NCBI RefSeq assembly: GCF_901482695.1
Contig: NZ_LR590484.1
Coordinates: 1,240,001 to 1,304,000 of the forward strand
DNA length: 64,000 nt
Direction: 5' to 3'
DNA from: Sphingobacterium thalpophilum
GTDB lineage: Bacteria; Bacteroidota; Bacteroidia; Sphingobacteriales; Sphingobacteriaceae
Below, piece after piece: positions 44,174 to 54,132 of this stretch; within the stretch, counting starts at the first letter, position 1; the number at the start of each line of letters is the position of its first letter. The translations under genes and the position numbers were made by a program. The notes under the pieces are model-generated. The model searched no databases. It saw only the letters and a program-made list of their open reading frames with translations, and was not told the DNA's origin.

Positions 44174-44551
44174 TTAAACCAATGGAGGGTGGAAAATGGA
44201 GAAGATAGGGCGGTAAGCGTAATTCTCTTTCATTTCTGGAAAAGAAAAGCTTAAAGCAACTTCGTCGAAGACAGAAGTTTCGAAAGTGAAATTTAACTGG
44301 TTGTTGATAAAGACAACATCAATAATGCGCGTTTCAAGGTTTTTCTGTTCTTTTTCCTCATGCTCACGCATTTTTTTCATCAGGATACATTGTCCCCTAC
44401 AGGAAAGGGCTTTTTCATTGAAACGATTAATACATTCATTGCGCGCTATATAATCCCTGTTGAGTTCAAAAATAGTCCATAACCATACTGTCGAGAAGCT
44501 CTGGAGGAGCATCAAAGGCAATATGATCCATATGAACTGTTTCGCTTTCAT
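44174..44551 (-). CDS. Small membrane protein with CRGQC motif
   Basis: 125 residues from ATG 44551. One membrane helix (about 6-28), then an extracytoplasmic part with Cys40, Cys51 and Cys55 (NECINRF and LSCRGQCILMKKM), and a C-terminus ending IFHPPLV. I recognise this style of small protein beside metal-transport genes in Bacteroidota but not a named family. It is the first gene of the seven-gene copper-like module; the SCO gene begins 84 bases downstream. Confidence 0.75.
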   Translation of the reverse strand: MKAKQFIWIILPLMLLQSFSTVWLWTIFELNRDYIARNECINRFNEKALSCRGQCILMKKMREHEEKEQKNLETRIIDVVFINNQLNFTFETSVFDEVALSFSFPEMKENYAYRPIFSIFHPPLV

Positions 44552-44680
44552 GAAATGACAATACCGCAAATATAAAGATTACAACGGTAACACGTACAAC
44601 CAAACGCTAATAATTTTTTCTATCACCGGAGCATAGTTTAAAAACAATGGGACGGGTTGGTCTATTCGTATACAAAACAT

Positions 44681-44712
44681 CAGTCCCCGGCGCAAGCGCT
44701 GCCCGGGGACTG
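44681..44712 (-). terminator. Terminator after the GH30 locus
   Basis: CAGTCCCCGG (44681-44690) pairs with CCGGGGACTG (44703-44712), 10 bp perfect, GC-rich. On the minus strand it lies just after the surface lipoprotein gene and is followed by ATGTTTTGT. Confidence 0.85.
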
Positions 44713-44727
44713 AAAAGAAAAGAAAGC

Positions 44728-46068
44728 TTATTTTTCATTGACCGTCAACACAGCCTTCTTATTTCCTGCCGAAAGATCCATAGTAAAGATATAAGTCTTA
44801 CCCACTTCTAGTACTTTGCCGGTTTTTATACCTAGATTTCCGGAATCACGCCCGTTCGTGCCATTTCCAATAAAAATGAGATCACTGGTCGTTGTCACAT
44901 CCGCTCCGCCAAATTCTCCACCCCAGCCCTTCTGATGGAAAAATTTGAAATTGATGTTATCCGAATTCATGGAGGTACCGGCTGTCACCGTGGCCTGATA
45001 TTTTTTATTCCCGACAGGCACCATGCAAAGTGCTTTATCCGTATTCCAGCCAACCTGATTTGTGGATACTTTTGGTTTTCCGATGCCTTCTCCGATAATC
45101 CATATCGCTCCTGAACCATCGGCCTGCAGCGTGGCAAGCTCATTGCCATTCATGGCTTCCACATTAAAATACTTCAGGGTAAAATCTGCAGTGATACGAT
45201 ACTTTCCGTTCATCCCGTTAAACGAAAGCCCTCCCTGTCCAGATGTCGTAAAGAAGTCGGGATCTATCCACCAGTCTTTCAGATCTTCGATCCCGTCAAT
45301 TGTGACCGCTTCTCCTTTGACCATGTTCAATTCAGCTTTAAAATGCGTATCATCGATCCGATTAAACACCGTTCCATTAACCGCATAAGCAATAATAAAA
45401 GGTGATGCCTGGTAGGTCAACGTATTAAAGGCAATGCTATATACGCCGGAAGTTGAATTTGAAAAAGGGATGTCCGCAGTGGCACCTAAGTCTATCGCGT
45501 TATTGACCCATCCAAAATTCATGACCTGGCCATTTGTACCTACTTTTGGGGTCTGAATATAGCCTTTTACAGAAAACGGAAAATTCTCCGTTGCCGCGTA
45601 TTGGTGTTGGCTTATCTTCTCCATCTTATAGGACCTAGCTGCTGTTACCAACGTCAAATAGAGGAAATCCGGACGGCTTAAATCAATATCAAAAGACTTT
45701 TCGGTGCTCTTCTGGCTAATATTTTGCAGGACAAATTTGAGTGTCGCTTTTCCATCCGGAATATTCTTTAAGAATGGAATGTAAATTTTCCCCTTGTAAT
45801 CTCCGTTTTCCTTTGTTCGTATCACCGTTTCAGCGACTTTATCGTCCGTAAAAAATAACTGTGCTTTGACCGTCGATAATGCGACTTCGTTATCAGATAC
45901 GTGCACCTCAAACTCCAGACTATCTCCAAAATGTGCTTCGGAAACAGCGGCTTTCCATTCAATCTTTGGGTCTCCGATTTGATAGACGTATTTTTCATCC
46001 TTTTTACAGGAACTGACGGTGAGTATGGCAGCGACTCCAATCAGTATATTCATGTGCTGTCTTTTCAT
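44728..46068 (-). CDS. SusE-like surface glycan-binding lipoprotein
   Basis: 446 residues from ATG 46068, with lipobox Cys21 (TVSSCKKDE). Ig-like N-terminal domain (about 30-140) and C-terminal beta-rich domains with AIWIIGEGIGKP and a closing strand typical of SusE/SusF or DUF5121-type proteins that hold glycan at the cell surface. Last gene of the susC-susD-GH30 operon, which matches the layout of the beta-1,6-glucan locus known from Bacteroides thetaiotaomicron. Confidence 0.82.
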   Translation of the reverse strand: MKRQHMNILIGVAAILTVSSCKKDEKYVYQIGDPKIEWKAAVSEAHFGDSLEFEVHVSDNEVALSTVKAQLFFTDDKVAETVIRTKENGDYKGKIYIPFLKNIPDGKATLKFVLQNISQKSTEKSFDIDLSRPDFLYLTLVTAARSYKMEKISQHQYAATENFPFSVKGYIQTPKVGTNGQVMNFGWVNNAIDLGATADIPFSNSTSGVYSIAFNTLTYQASPFIIAYAVNGTVFNRIDDTHFKAELNMVKGEAVTIDGIEDLKDWWIDPDFFTTSGQGGLSFNGMNGKYRITADFTLKYFNVEAMNGNELATLQADGSGAIWIIGEGIGKPKVSTNQVGWNTDKALCMVPVGNKKYQATVTAGTSMNSDNINFKFFHQKGWGGEFGGADVTTTSDLIFIGNGTNGRDSGNLGIKTGKVLEVGKTYIFTMDLSAGNKKAVLTVNEK

Positions 46069-46079
46069 CATCTCAAGCT

Positions 46080-47573
46080 TTAATTTGACCAACGATAAGA
46101 AACTACCGATTTAGCCGGCACATCATAGCTAAAATGGTGCTTTCCATCAGCTATTGTAATCTTACGGCTATCTCCGGCATCATTCAATAAAACAAGGGCG
46201 TAGGTTCCGTCTGTGTTCTGAAACGCAGTATAAACCAATCCATCTGCGGTATAACCCGACGCGCCAATACGTGTGGCCCCGGGTTTTACGACCGCCGCTA
46301 AATGCCCAACGATGTAATAGTGGGAGTTGCGCGTTATCGTTTTGTAATTCGCTTTATTGATATCCACGGCGCCATAGCAAGTCTGGCATCCGCCTTCGCG
46401 ATTTGGGCCTTTGTCCGTATCCAGCATCAGGTTCCATACGATTACTGCCCTACACCAGTTATTAACTGTACCTAAAGCAACTTCCCTCATGTCTTCCATA
46501 AGGCGTTTTTCCAAATTACGCCCGTCGTTCCATTCCCCGATCGAGGTTTCGGTAAAGACCAGTTCTTTATCTGGACGTTGACGCTGAATATCAAGCAATT
46601 CGGCTTTATCACCACCGTAGTTGTGATAAGCCGCGCCAGCGATAAAGGACGCTGCTCCGGCATCGTTATAAATTTTGACCGGATAGTCTTCCTGGTCAGC
46701 CATATTGTCGTAATTGTAATTGTGGTCGAAGGCATAGATCTTTGTTGCCAGACCAGCCGATTTCAACTGGGGGCCCAGAGACTGTTTGATAAATGCTTGT
46801 TGCTCCTGCCAGGACATGTACATTGAAGCCGAGTTCTTCCTATTTAAAGGTTCATTTTGTACAGTGATTGCATGCACAGGGATGCCTTCTTTTTTCATGG
46901 CCTGTAGCCATTGAACAAAATACCAGCCATAGTCCTGATAATATTTTGGATTTAGCTGCCCGCTCGTCCATGAATCAAAAGGCTTTAAATCCACGAGATT
47001 GTTTACCTTCATCCATTTTGGGGGTGTCCATGGCGAACCCATGATTTTAACCTGGGGATTGATGGCCAATATTTCTTTGAGCACAGGAATAATATAGTGA
47101 AGTTCTTCTGATTGCAGGCCGAAATTTTCTTTTCCTTCTTTATCCCAGCAGGTGTATTCGCTCAGCGAGAAGTCGGAGCATCCGATAGCAATACGGATAT
47201 AGCTCATTCCCATTCCCTCTTTGTCCGAAAATGTCTCCGTGAGGAATTTGCGGCGGTCCTCCTTATTCATTTTCATTAGGTTGTAACAGGTTGAACCGGT
47301 CACTGCTGCCCCAAACCCGTCCATCGTCTGGAATTTTTGCGCGGGATTCACTGTGATTGTGTTGGGCGACATATTGAACTTAGAGCTGAAATCTACAAAT
47401 CGTTTTCCGAAATCTGAAGACCGGCTTCCTGTAGTCGTGTAAATAGTGACGTCACCGTTATTTTTAATATCGTCCATCTGTGAAGGCGTATAGCTATCAC
47501 GATTACAAGATGTTGCTGCAACCAGACAGGACAACAAGAAAGTGTATATCATAGTTTTATTATTACGTTTCAT
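46080..47573 (-). CDS. GH30 glycosidase lipoprotein, probable beta-1,6-glucanase
   Basis: 497 residues from ATG 47573. Lipobox Cys23 (AATSCNRD), so surface or periplasmic. GH30 barrel with QTMDGFGAAVTGS, acid/base Glu241 in TVQNEPLN and nucleophile Glu342 in VFTETSIGEW, plus the C-terminal beta side domain (ALVLLNDAGDSRKITI). GH30 subfamily 3 enzymes cut beta-1,6-glucan; the same gene order with SusC/SusD and a surface lipoprotein supports that substrate. Glucosylceramidase or xylanase activity would be the alternative. Confidence 0.88.
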   Translation of the reverse strand: MKRNNKTMIYTFLLSCLVAATSCNRDSYTPSQMDDIKNNGDVTIYTTTGSRSSDFGKRFVDFSSKFNMSPNTITVNPAQKFQTMDGFGAAVTGSTCYNLMKMNKEDRRKFLTETFSDKEGMGMSYIRIAIGCSDFSLSEYTCWDKEGKENFGLQSEELHYIIPVLKEILAINPQVKIMGSPWTPPKWMKVNNLVDLKPFDSWTSGQLNPKYYQDYGWYFVQWLQAMKKEGIPVHAITVQNEPLNRKNSASMYMSWQEQQAFIKQSLGPQLKSAGLATKIYAFDHNYNYDNMADQEDYPVKIYNDAGAASFIAGAAYHNYGGDKAELLDIQRQRPDKELVFTETSIGEWNDGRNLEKRLMEDMREVALGTVNNWCRAVIVWNLMLDTDKGPNREGGCQTCYGAVDINKANYKTITRNSHYYIVGHLAAVVKPGATRIGASGYTADGLVYTAFQNTDGTYALVLLNDAGDSRKITIADGKHHFSYDVPAKSVVSYRWSN

Positions 47574-47585
47574 AAAAGTCATGAA

Positions 47586-49106
47586 TTAATACCCTGGATT
47601 TTGCACCAGGTTGGGATTGTCATCAATAGCAGACTGCGGAACCGCAAGTCTATAAGATTTTTCATCGAAAGGATACAACTGTGCTTTTCGCCCCGGGTCT
47701 TTTGCGTACACAGCATTCATGACCTGCTCCACCTTATTCAGACGCACCAGATCAAACCACCGCTGTCCTTCGAAAGCCAATTCCAGACGACGTTCCTTCA
47801 AATAAGCTTCCAATAGAGCTTCTTTATCGGAACGCAGACCGGCCGGTAGCTTCGGCAGCTTCACCCGTTGCCGAATTTGGTCAATAATGTCGGCCGCAGC
47901 TGCAAGGTTAGGACTGCTTTGCATCAGTAATGCTTCCGCTTTGAGTAATAGAATATCTGCGTAACGAAGCTTGATAATACTGTTCAGTCCCGAACGCAGC
48001 TTAAACATAAATGGATAATGGTTCGCGGGATAATAGTTACTCCATTTCGCAGCATAATACACGATTGCTTGCTCCATTCGGACCTGATCCCCTTCATTGG
48101 TATAGGTCTGGATCAGATCACGTGAAGGAGTCACCCATTTGGCCCAGGAAAAATTGACGTCATAGTTGGATAGATCTCGTCCAAACATCCATGACGCCCA
48201 ATTTCCTCCCCCTGGGAAAAACTGCGCTTCCAAGATTGACTCTCTGGTGTTGCGTTGTGCTAAATCTGTATTGCTGGCATTCAGCGCATACAGGTCAGCA
48301 TAATTTGCATTTAAAGAAAAACCGTCCGCGGCCAGTTCGTCTGCGTACTGAATGACTTTTGCGTAATCACGAATTGGTTTTTCAGCGTATACTTTGGCAA
48401 GCATGGCTCTGGCAACAGACTTTGTAAAAAGGGTTTTGTTAGCAGCATTGTTAGTCGGAGCATCTGCCAAGGCATCGAGACAGTCTTTTGCAATCTGTTG
48501 ATAGACCTCCTCTTCCCTTAACTGCTTAGGAAAGTAATCTTTATAAACCTCTCCAATGTTTTCTGCGGTAATGTCCGGCGCTTCAGTAGTTGACAAAGGA
48601 ATGGAACCGAAGATGCGCACCATATCGAATGTAACCAGCGCGCGGAATAATTTCCCCTGTGCTTTGATCGTTTTTATTTCAGTAGCACTCAACGATTTGT
48701 CTGCAACACTGTCTACATGGATGATTAACCGGTTTGCTCTGGCGATATCCTCCAGATAACGGTTCCAGTCCCGTAATAAAACCGAGTTGGACCCTTCGAT
48801 TGAATTATTCTCGAAAGGCACTACCTCAGCCCCCGTAGTTCCCGCATATGCATTGTCAGAATGTGCGTCACCAATCAACAATAAGTCCACATACCAATGT
48901 TCCTGGCGATCTTTCATTTGTTGATAGAGCGTGGCCAAATAAGATTCGACGGCAGCCCTGTCCTTAAAAACAATATTTTTGCCACCCTCCGTCACCCCTT
49001 CGGTAACATCCGAATAGCTATCCAGAGGATCCCGTACCAATGAACAGGAATATAACAACACCATTGGCAACGTTATCAAAAAACTATATTTTATGATCAA
49101 TTTCAT
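47586..49106 (-). CDS. SusD/RagB-family glycan-binding lipoprotein
   Basis: 506 residues. Lipobox Cys21 (LLYSCSLVRD), TPR-like helical core and a C-terminus of the family type ending NPNLVQNPGY. SusD proteins lie on top of the SusC channel and feed glycan into it. susC ends 11 bases before this gene, so they are co-translated and work as one complex. Confidence 0.95.
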   Translation of the reverse strand: MKLIIKYSFLITLPMVLLYSCSLVRDPLDSYSDVTEGVTEGGKNIVFKDRAAVESYLATLYQQMKDRQEHWYVDLLLIGDAHSDNAYAGTTGAEVVPFENNSIEGSNSVLLRDWNRYLEDIARANRLIIHVDSVADKSLSATEIKTIKAQGKLFRALVTFDMVRIFGSIPLSTTEAPDITAENIGEVYKDYFPKQLREEEVYQQIAKDCLDALADAPTNNAANKTLFTKSVARAMLAKVYAEKPIRDYAKVIQYADELAADGFSLNANYADLYALNASNTDLAQRNTRESILEAQFFPGGGNWASWMFGRDLSNYDVNFSWAKWVTPSRDLIQTYTNEGDQVRMEQAIVYYAAKWSNYYPANHYPFMFKLRSGLNSIIKLRYADILLLKAEALLMQSSPNLAAAADIIDQIRQRVKLPKLPAGLRSDKEALLEAYLKERRLELAFEGQRWFDLVRLNKVEQVMNAVYAKDPGRKAQLYPFDEKSYRLAVPQSAIDDNPNLVQNPGY

Positions 49107-49117
49107 GATATATGCAA

Positions 49118-52093
49118 TTAAAATTCAATATTTATTCCCAACACAAATGAGCGGCTATGTGGGTAGGTCCCCCAGTCAATGCCCTGTACAGCCCCACTGT
49201 CTCCATATTGGTTTACTTCAGGATCCATTCCCGAATACTTTGTCCAGGTCAATAGATTGCTAGCCGAAAAATAGGGCTGTAACTTTTGTATGCCGATACG
49301 TTTCAGCCGTTCGGGCGCTATCGTATAACCAAGTGAAATATTCTTTACACGCAGGTAGCTACCGTCTTCCACAAAATAGGTGGAGTTTTTTATATTAAAG
49401 CCAGCTTTGGGAACATCGGTCATCTGCCCTGGTACCCGCCAGCGGTCAAGCACTCTTGTCGTCTGGTTTTTTCCATCATACATTCCTTCCGTCTCCATCC
49501 GGCTTGCATTATAAATATCATTGCCATAAGTACCCTGGATAAAAATACTGAGATCAATATTTTTCCATGAAAAACTGTTGGTCATCCCATAGGTAAATTT
49601 GGGGTTTGGATTACCGATAAAAGTTTGGTCAGTAACCGTCACTTTCCCATCTCCGTTGACATCAAGGTACCGTAGGTTGCCCGTTTCAGGATCCACCCCC
49701 TCGCTGATATAACCAAAGAAGTTGCCCAAAGGACGGCCCGGTGTATTTCTGACCACTTTTTCATTCACATTTTCACTTGTCACCGCATCATCGTAGATCT
49801 GTTTCGTCTCCAGTTTGTCCAACCTATTTTTATTAAAAGAAATATTAAAATTGGTGTTCCAGACAAATCCTTGGGTCAAATTCTTTGAGTCGACTGCAAA
49901 TTCAAACCCTTTATTCGTCATCTCCCCTTCATTGCGCTGTATGGAAGTCGAAATCGTTGATGCGGATGCCGGCAAAGTAACCCACATCAGCATATCTGTT
50001 GTCTTCTTATGATAGTAATCAGCCGCGAGCGTGAGCCTATTGTTCAGCACAGAAAAGTCAATCCCGATATTGGCCTGTGAAGTGGTTTCCCAAGTCAGAT
50101 CTTTTGTCCGAAGGTTGGCCGGAACGATGGCCGGCACCGCTTCTTTATACAGATCATTATACCATTCAAAACGCTTAAAGTTATAGCGCTGTAGATAGGC
50201 ATAATCGCCCACTCCTGACTGATTGCCGGTCTCTCCCCACCCTCCACGTAGCTTTAGATCGTTAATCCAGGTAATATTTTCCATAAAACCTTCAGAAGAC
50301 AACCGCCAAGCTGCAGAAACAGAAGGAAAATATCCCCAACGGTGATCGGGATGCAGCTTGGACGAACCATCCGCACGCATATTCGCTGTCAGCAGATATT
50401 TTCCATCATAGTTGTACATTGCGCGCGCAAAGTACGACATGATTCCCCAGGCCGAGCCGCCAGATCCTGTATTATCCCAGGCAATTTTATTCGCTGCATT
50501 CAAGGTCTGAATGACTTCATCCCGGAAGTGGGATCCGTTGATATAGCTGTTGGTATATTTTGAGTCTGTCCAGGAACTTCCCCCCATGGCCTCTAGGTGA
50601 TGGCTGCCAAAAGCTTTGGTGTAGGTCAGCACATTATCCCAGGTCAAAACTGTATTCATATTTCTCAGATCAGACCCAGTTCCGTGCTGGCTGCGGCCGT
50701 AGGTTGTGGAGATCGGATCCAAAAATACCGTCTTTATGGCATTTCTGCGATCCATCGTAAATGCACTTTTTAAGGTAAGCTCTGGCCAAAAACTGATCAA
50801 TGCACTGCCAGTCGCAAGCAGGCGGTTTTCACGGTTGTTGTTGTATTTACTCCTTGCCAGATTTTCAGCAGGACTGGTTATGCCACTGACACCATAAAAA
50901 TTATTATAATACTGCTCGGGATTCAGGGGATCCCAAACAGGAGCATAGGTCGGCGTATTGATCACCGATAAAACTACTCCGCCACGATTAGCTCCCGTAC
51001 CGGAAATAATTCCATTATCGTTATAGTCGGCATAGTTGATGTTGGCAGACACTTTTAACCATTTGCGCACCTGATTGTCAACATTTGCTCTGAAATTATA
51101 GCGCTTAAAAAATGAACCTTCCAATGTGCCTTTCTCATTTAGATATCCACCGGACAGAAAGTAGCGCAGTTTTTCTGTTCCATCGGTGACAGAGAATTGA
51201 TAATTTTGCTGGATACCGGTCTGGTATGCCTCCTTAAACCAGTCGGTCTGATCGGTTAATCCTTCTGGTAAAGACACTAGTCCGATTTCATTCTGCAGTT
51301 CCCGGTACTGCTGTACATTCAGTACTTGAAATGTATTGTCGACAACATTGGCGGTATACTGTGCATTCACACTAATTTTAGCCTGTCCGCTTCTGCCGGT
51401 TTTGGTTGTGATCAATACGACACCATTTGCAGCTCTTGAACCATAGATGGCCGCAGACGATGCATCTTTTAAAATTTGAATGTCAGCAACGTCGGCAGGT
51501 GTTAAAAATTTAATATTGTCCACAGGGACACCATCGACCACATATAAGGGCGCATTGCTTGCATTAAATGATGTTGTTCCACGCACACGGATAGACATTT
51601 CCGCTCCTGGAGTTCCATTGGGCTGCATCACGGCTACCCCCGCCGCCTTGCCCTGAATTGCCTGCCCCACATTCACGATAGGACGCTTCTCCAAATCCTG
51701 AGTGGAGACAGAAGCGATCGCGGTCGTGACATCTTTACGCCTGACGGACCCGTACCCAATGACAACAACATCTTCCAATACGTTGGTAGACGGGCTCAAT
51801 AGCACTGTCACAGTCTCGTTTTCCGCAACAAGCTCTTTGCTATCAAAACCGACAAACGAAAACAGCAGACGTGACCCCGGAGGCACCGAGATCTGAAACC
51901 GGCCTTCGGCATTGGTAGATACCGCGTTGTTTGCTTCTTGATCCGAAATGGTAACACCACCCAAAGGCTTTCGGTCCACCGCATTCAGCACCTGCCCGCG
52001 CACCTGTAGCTTGTTTTGCGCAAAGGCCACATTCAAGGTAAACAGGAAAGCTAGCCCAATTAAAAAGCCTACTTTTCGAGTAAAGTAAATCAT
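49118..52093 (-). CDS. SusC/RagA-family TonB-dependent outer-membrane transporter
   Basis: 991 residues. Signal peptide (about 1-25), CarboxypepD-like domain (about 30-105, VRGQVLNAVDRKPLGGVTI), plug domain with EDVVVIGYGSVRRKDVT and YVVDGVPVDN, then a 22-strand barrel ending in SRSFVLGINIEF with the terminal Phe. Imports oligosaccharide with TonB energy together with SusD. No N-terminal STN domain, so not an anti-sigma-linked type; control is likely by the upstream TPR/HTH protein. Confidence 0.95.
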   Translation of the reverse strand: MIYFTRKVGFLIGLAFLFTLNVAFAQNKLQVRGQVLNAVDRKPLGGVTISDQEANNAVSTNAEGRFQISVPPGSRLLFSFVGFDSKELVAENETVTVLLSPSTNVLEDVVVIGYGSVRRKDVTTAIASVSTQDLEKRPIVNVGQAIQGKAAGVAVMQPNGTPGAEMSIRVRGTTSFNASNAPLYVVDGVPVDNIKFLTPADVADIQILKDASSAAIYGSRAANGVVLITTKTGRSGQAKISVNAQYTANVVDNTFQVLNVQQYRELQNEIGLVSLPEGLTDQTDWFKEAYQTGIQQNYQFSVTDGTEKLRYFLSGGYLNEKGTLEGSFFKRYNFRANVDNQVRKWLKVSANINYADYNDNGIISGTGANRGGVVLSVINTPTYAPVWDPLNPEQYYNNFYGVSGITSPAENLARSKYNNNRENRLLATGSALISFWPELTLKSAFTMDRRNAIKTVFLDPISTTYGRSQHGTGSDLRNMNTVLTWDNVLTYTKAFGSHHLEAMGGSSWTDSKYTNSYINGSHFRDEVIQTLNAANKIAWDNTGSGGSAWGIMSYFARAMYNYDGKYLLTANMRADGSSKLHPDHRWGYFPSVSAAWRLSSEGFMENITWINDLKLRGGWGETGNQSGVGDYAYLQRYNFKRFEWYNDLYKEAVPAIVPANLRTKDLTWETTSQANIGIDFSVLNNRLTLAADYYHKKTTDMLMWVTLPASASTISTSIQRNEGEMTNKGFEFAVDSKNLTQGFVWNTNFNISFNKNRLDKLETKQIYDDAVTSENVNEKVVRNTPGRPLGNFFGYISEGVDPETGNLRYLDVNGDGKVTVTDQTFIGNPNPKFTYGMTNSFSWKNIDLSIFIQGTYGNDIYNASRMETEGMYDGKNQTTRVLDRWRVPGQMTDVPKAGFNIKNSTYFVEDGSYLRVKNISLGYTIAPERLKRIGIQKLQPYFSASNLLTWTKYSGMDPEVNQYGDSGAVQGIDWGTYPHSRSFVLGINIEF

Positions 52094-52104
52094 ATGAAAA
52101 AAAA

Positions 52105-52132
52105 TTGGTTATTGTTTAATGATTTGGTTATT
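52105..52132. repeat. Direct repeat TTGGTTATT before susC
   Basis: TTGGTTATT occurs at 52105-52113 and again at 52124-52132, 19 bases apart, 12-40 bases upstream of the susC ATG (AATAACCAA on the coding strand). It could be the pair of half-sites for the adjacent regulator. Confidence 0.4.
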
Positions 52133-52343
52133 CCAAATAGCGATGAGTTTCCCCTGCTCTATCGCCCAAAACAAAACTAAAGGGACATCAACAGGAAAAA
52201 AAGGCTTAGTCGTTAAAAAGTACTGAGAATAAAACACAACAAACTAAAAACAAGCAGCTTACCAACAAAGACACAGGATAAAAAGTACCTACTTTACACA
52301 CTGGGAGCACGTGTAGCAGGGGCCTTCTGCGGTTTCTGGCAGA

Positions 52344-53972
52344 TCAACGCCTGTCAATGACGGCGATCTGGCACACGGCAGCTTCAAAGGCATCCCTGTC
52401 GCCTGCGGCTTTGTTGCGCACCTTCGTCCGGTAGTTGTAGACTGTACGAAGGGAATACCGAAGGAAGCTTGCGATCCTGACGGAATCATGAATGCCCAGG
52501 CGGATCAATGCAAAGATCCGCAGCTCAGTATTCAGCAGCTCTGATTTTTTGGGATAGATCTTCTCATCCTCCTGCAGCAATGCATTGAATTCTTCAATAA
52601 AAGTAGGATATAAATTCAAAAAAATACGGTCAAAATTGACATAGAGCTGTTGGACTTCCCGCTCTTCCATTTGTGTCGATTTCAATTGTTCCCGCAGTGC
52701 TTCCCATTGCTGATTGGTAGCCCGCTTTAACAAAGCTTTTCGGATGTCTTCCATCTTGTCAATGTAGCTCGAACACATATCAAAGAACTGGGCGATATAT
52801 TCCTCTTTGATATGATTGGACTCCGCTAGCTTCAGGTTTGTCTGATTGATCTCCTGATTTAGTGCAAGCAGCTGCTGGTTTGTAGCTGACAATGCTGAGC
52901 GAATTCTGCGTAAATGTTTAACCTGCCGGTAGATAACGACCAAACCGATAATGACACCGATCAATAAAATGCTGACTACGGTCACCAAAGCAACCAGCTG
53001 CTTATTCTGTTTGCTTATTTTTTGCTGGTAGGCAGCATTGATAATCGGATAAGAAGATGTACCCTCGATAATCCGATAGCGCACTTTACACAGCATCGCA
53101 TCATCAATAGCTTTTTCAATAAACTGAAAAGCGCGGTCGAAATCCTGCTGGTCGTAGTAAGTAAGCGCGAGATCGTGAAAAGATGCATTATCGCGATTGG
53201 CCATTTCGATATCTGCACTTGCTGATATCGAAAGATAATAGATCTGACTTCTTTTATCCTTTTCGTATTTATAGATCAGGCCCATAAAATACGCTATCAT
53301 TGCCCGTTGCTCAATACGGTCCTTCCCTTCCTTCCAAAGTGCCAAAAATTGTCTTTTGGCGTCATCCCGGTTCCCGTTGAACAAGGTTTTAATAGCAGTC
53401 GTAGTGCGGTATTCAACAGAAGATCTTGGTAAGACCGACAACAAGGAATCCCGGTAACGTTCACTGGCCTGGTAATATTCGGATCGGTTGTTACTCTGTC
53501 CGTAATGGCTATAAAAAGCACTGTAGGTATCATAATATTTCGCCAACAGTCCATTATCCAGTCTCGAAGGTTGAATTGTATTCAATAACCGGGATGCTTC
53601 GATATAACGGCCGATCGTCGAATAAACCCAAGCTAGATCGAGATTGATCAAAGTCCGGAGCGAATCACTTCCGGTAGACGCCAGTTTTTGACATAGCATA
53701 ATATAAGTCAATGCAGCATCTGAATCAAACTTTTTATAATTTTCAAAGATTTCATAATTTTTTCGGAAAAACTTCTCCGGATTACCTTCAAGTGCCTTGG
53801 CTTCCTGTTTTAATTTTTCCAGCCTATCTTCCCGATTTTTAACATAAACCTTCTGATTTTCCATCAGATAAGCCAGTCGCTGCAGCACCTTGGTGCTATC
53901 CGAAAGCTCCTGAGCAGTTAAGTGAAAAAACAACTGGGTGAAAACAAGAGAAAGAAAAATACGCTTCAACAT
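52344..53972 (-). CDS. TPR/HTH membrane-bound regulator, DUF6377-like
   Basis: 542 residues. Signal peptide (about 1-20), helical TPR-like part (about 25-330), one membrane helix (about 335-358, LVALVTVVSILLIGVIIGLVVIY begins it), coiled coil, and a C-terminal HTH of about 60 residues with LGIHDSVRIASFLRYSLRTVYNYR. This is the SusR-like or DUF6377 type that senses a sugar in the periplasm and switches on its own SusC/SusD genes. It sits directly upstream of susC on the same strand, 250 bases away. Confidence 0.87.
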   Translation of the reverse strand: MLKRIFLSLVFTQLFFHLTAQELSDSTKVLQRLAYLMENQKVYVKNREDRLEKLKQEAKALEGNPEKFFRKNYEIFENYKKFDSDAALTYIMLCQKLASTGSDSLRTLINLDLAWVYSTIGRYIEASRLLNTIQPSRLDNGLLAKYYDTYSAFYSHYGQSNNRSEYYQASERYRDSLLSVLPRSSVEYRTTTAIKTLFNGNRDDAKRQFLALWKEGKDRIEQRAMIAYFMGLIYKYEKDKRSQIYYLSISASADIEMANRDNASFHDLALTYYDQQDFDRAFQFIEKAIDDAMLCKVRYRIIEGTSSYPIINAAYQQKISKQNKQLVALVTVVSILLIGVIIGLVVIYRQVKHLRRIRSALSATNQQLLALNQEINQTNLKLAESNHIKEEYIAQFFDMCSSYIDKMEDIRKALLKRATNQQWEALREQLKSTQMEEREVQQLYVNFDRIFLNLYPTFIEEFNALLQEDEKIYPKKSELLNTELRIFALIRLGIHDSVRIASFLRYSLRTVYNYRTKVRNKAAGDRDAFEAAVCQIAVIDRR

Positions 53973-54021
53973 AAGTTCGGTTCGACTTCGTTCAGGCTAA
54001 ACTACATAAAAATAACAACAA

Positions 54022-54051
54022 AAAAGAGGACATCTCCCGACGGCCTCTTTT
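54022..54051 (-). terminator. Terminator after the RND operon
   Basis: AAAAGAGG and CCTCTTTT pair over 8 bp with a 14-base loop; on the minus strand TT-rich sequence follows. It lies about 80 bases downstream of the RND-channel gene. Confidence 0.75.
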
Positions 54052-54132
54052 CCTGACCCAAGATCGGGTCCAAGAATTAACAATTTAATTCTTTATCGCA
54101 TGAAAAATAGTTTTTGTATCAAGGAGGCGAAT

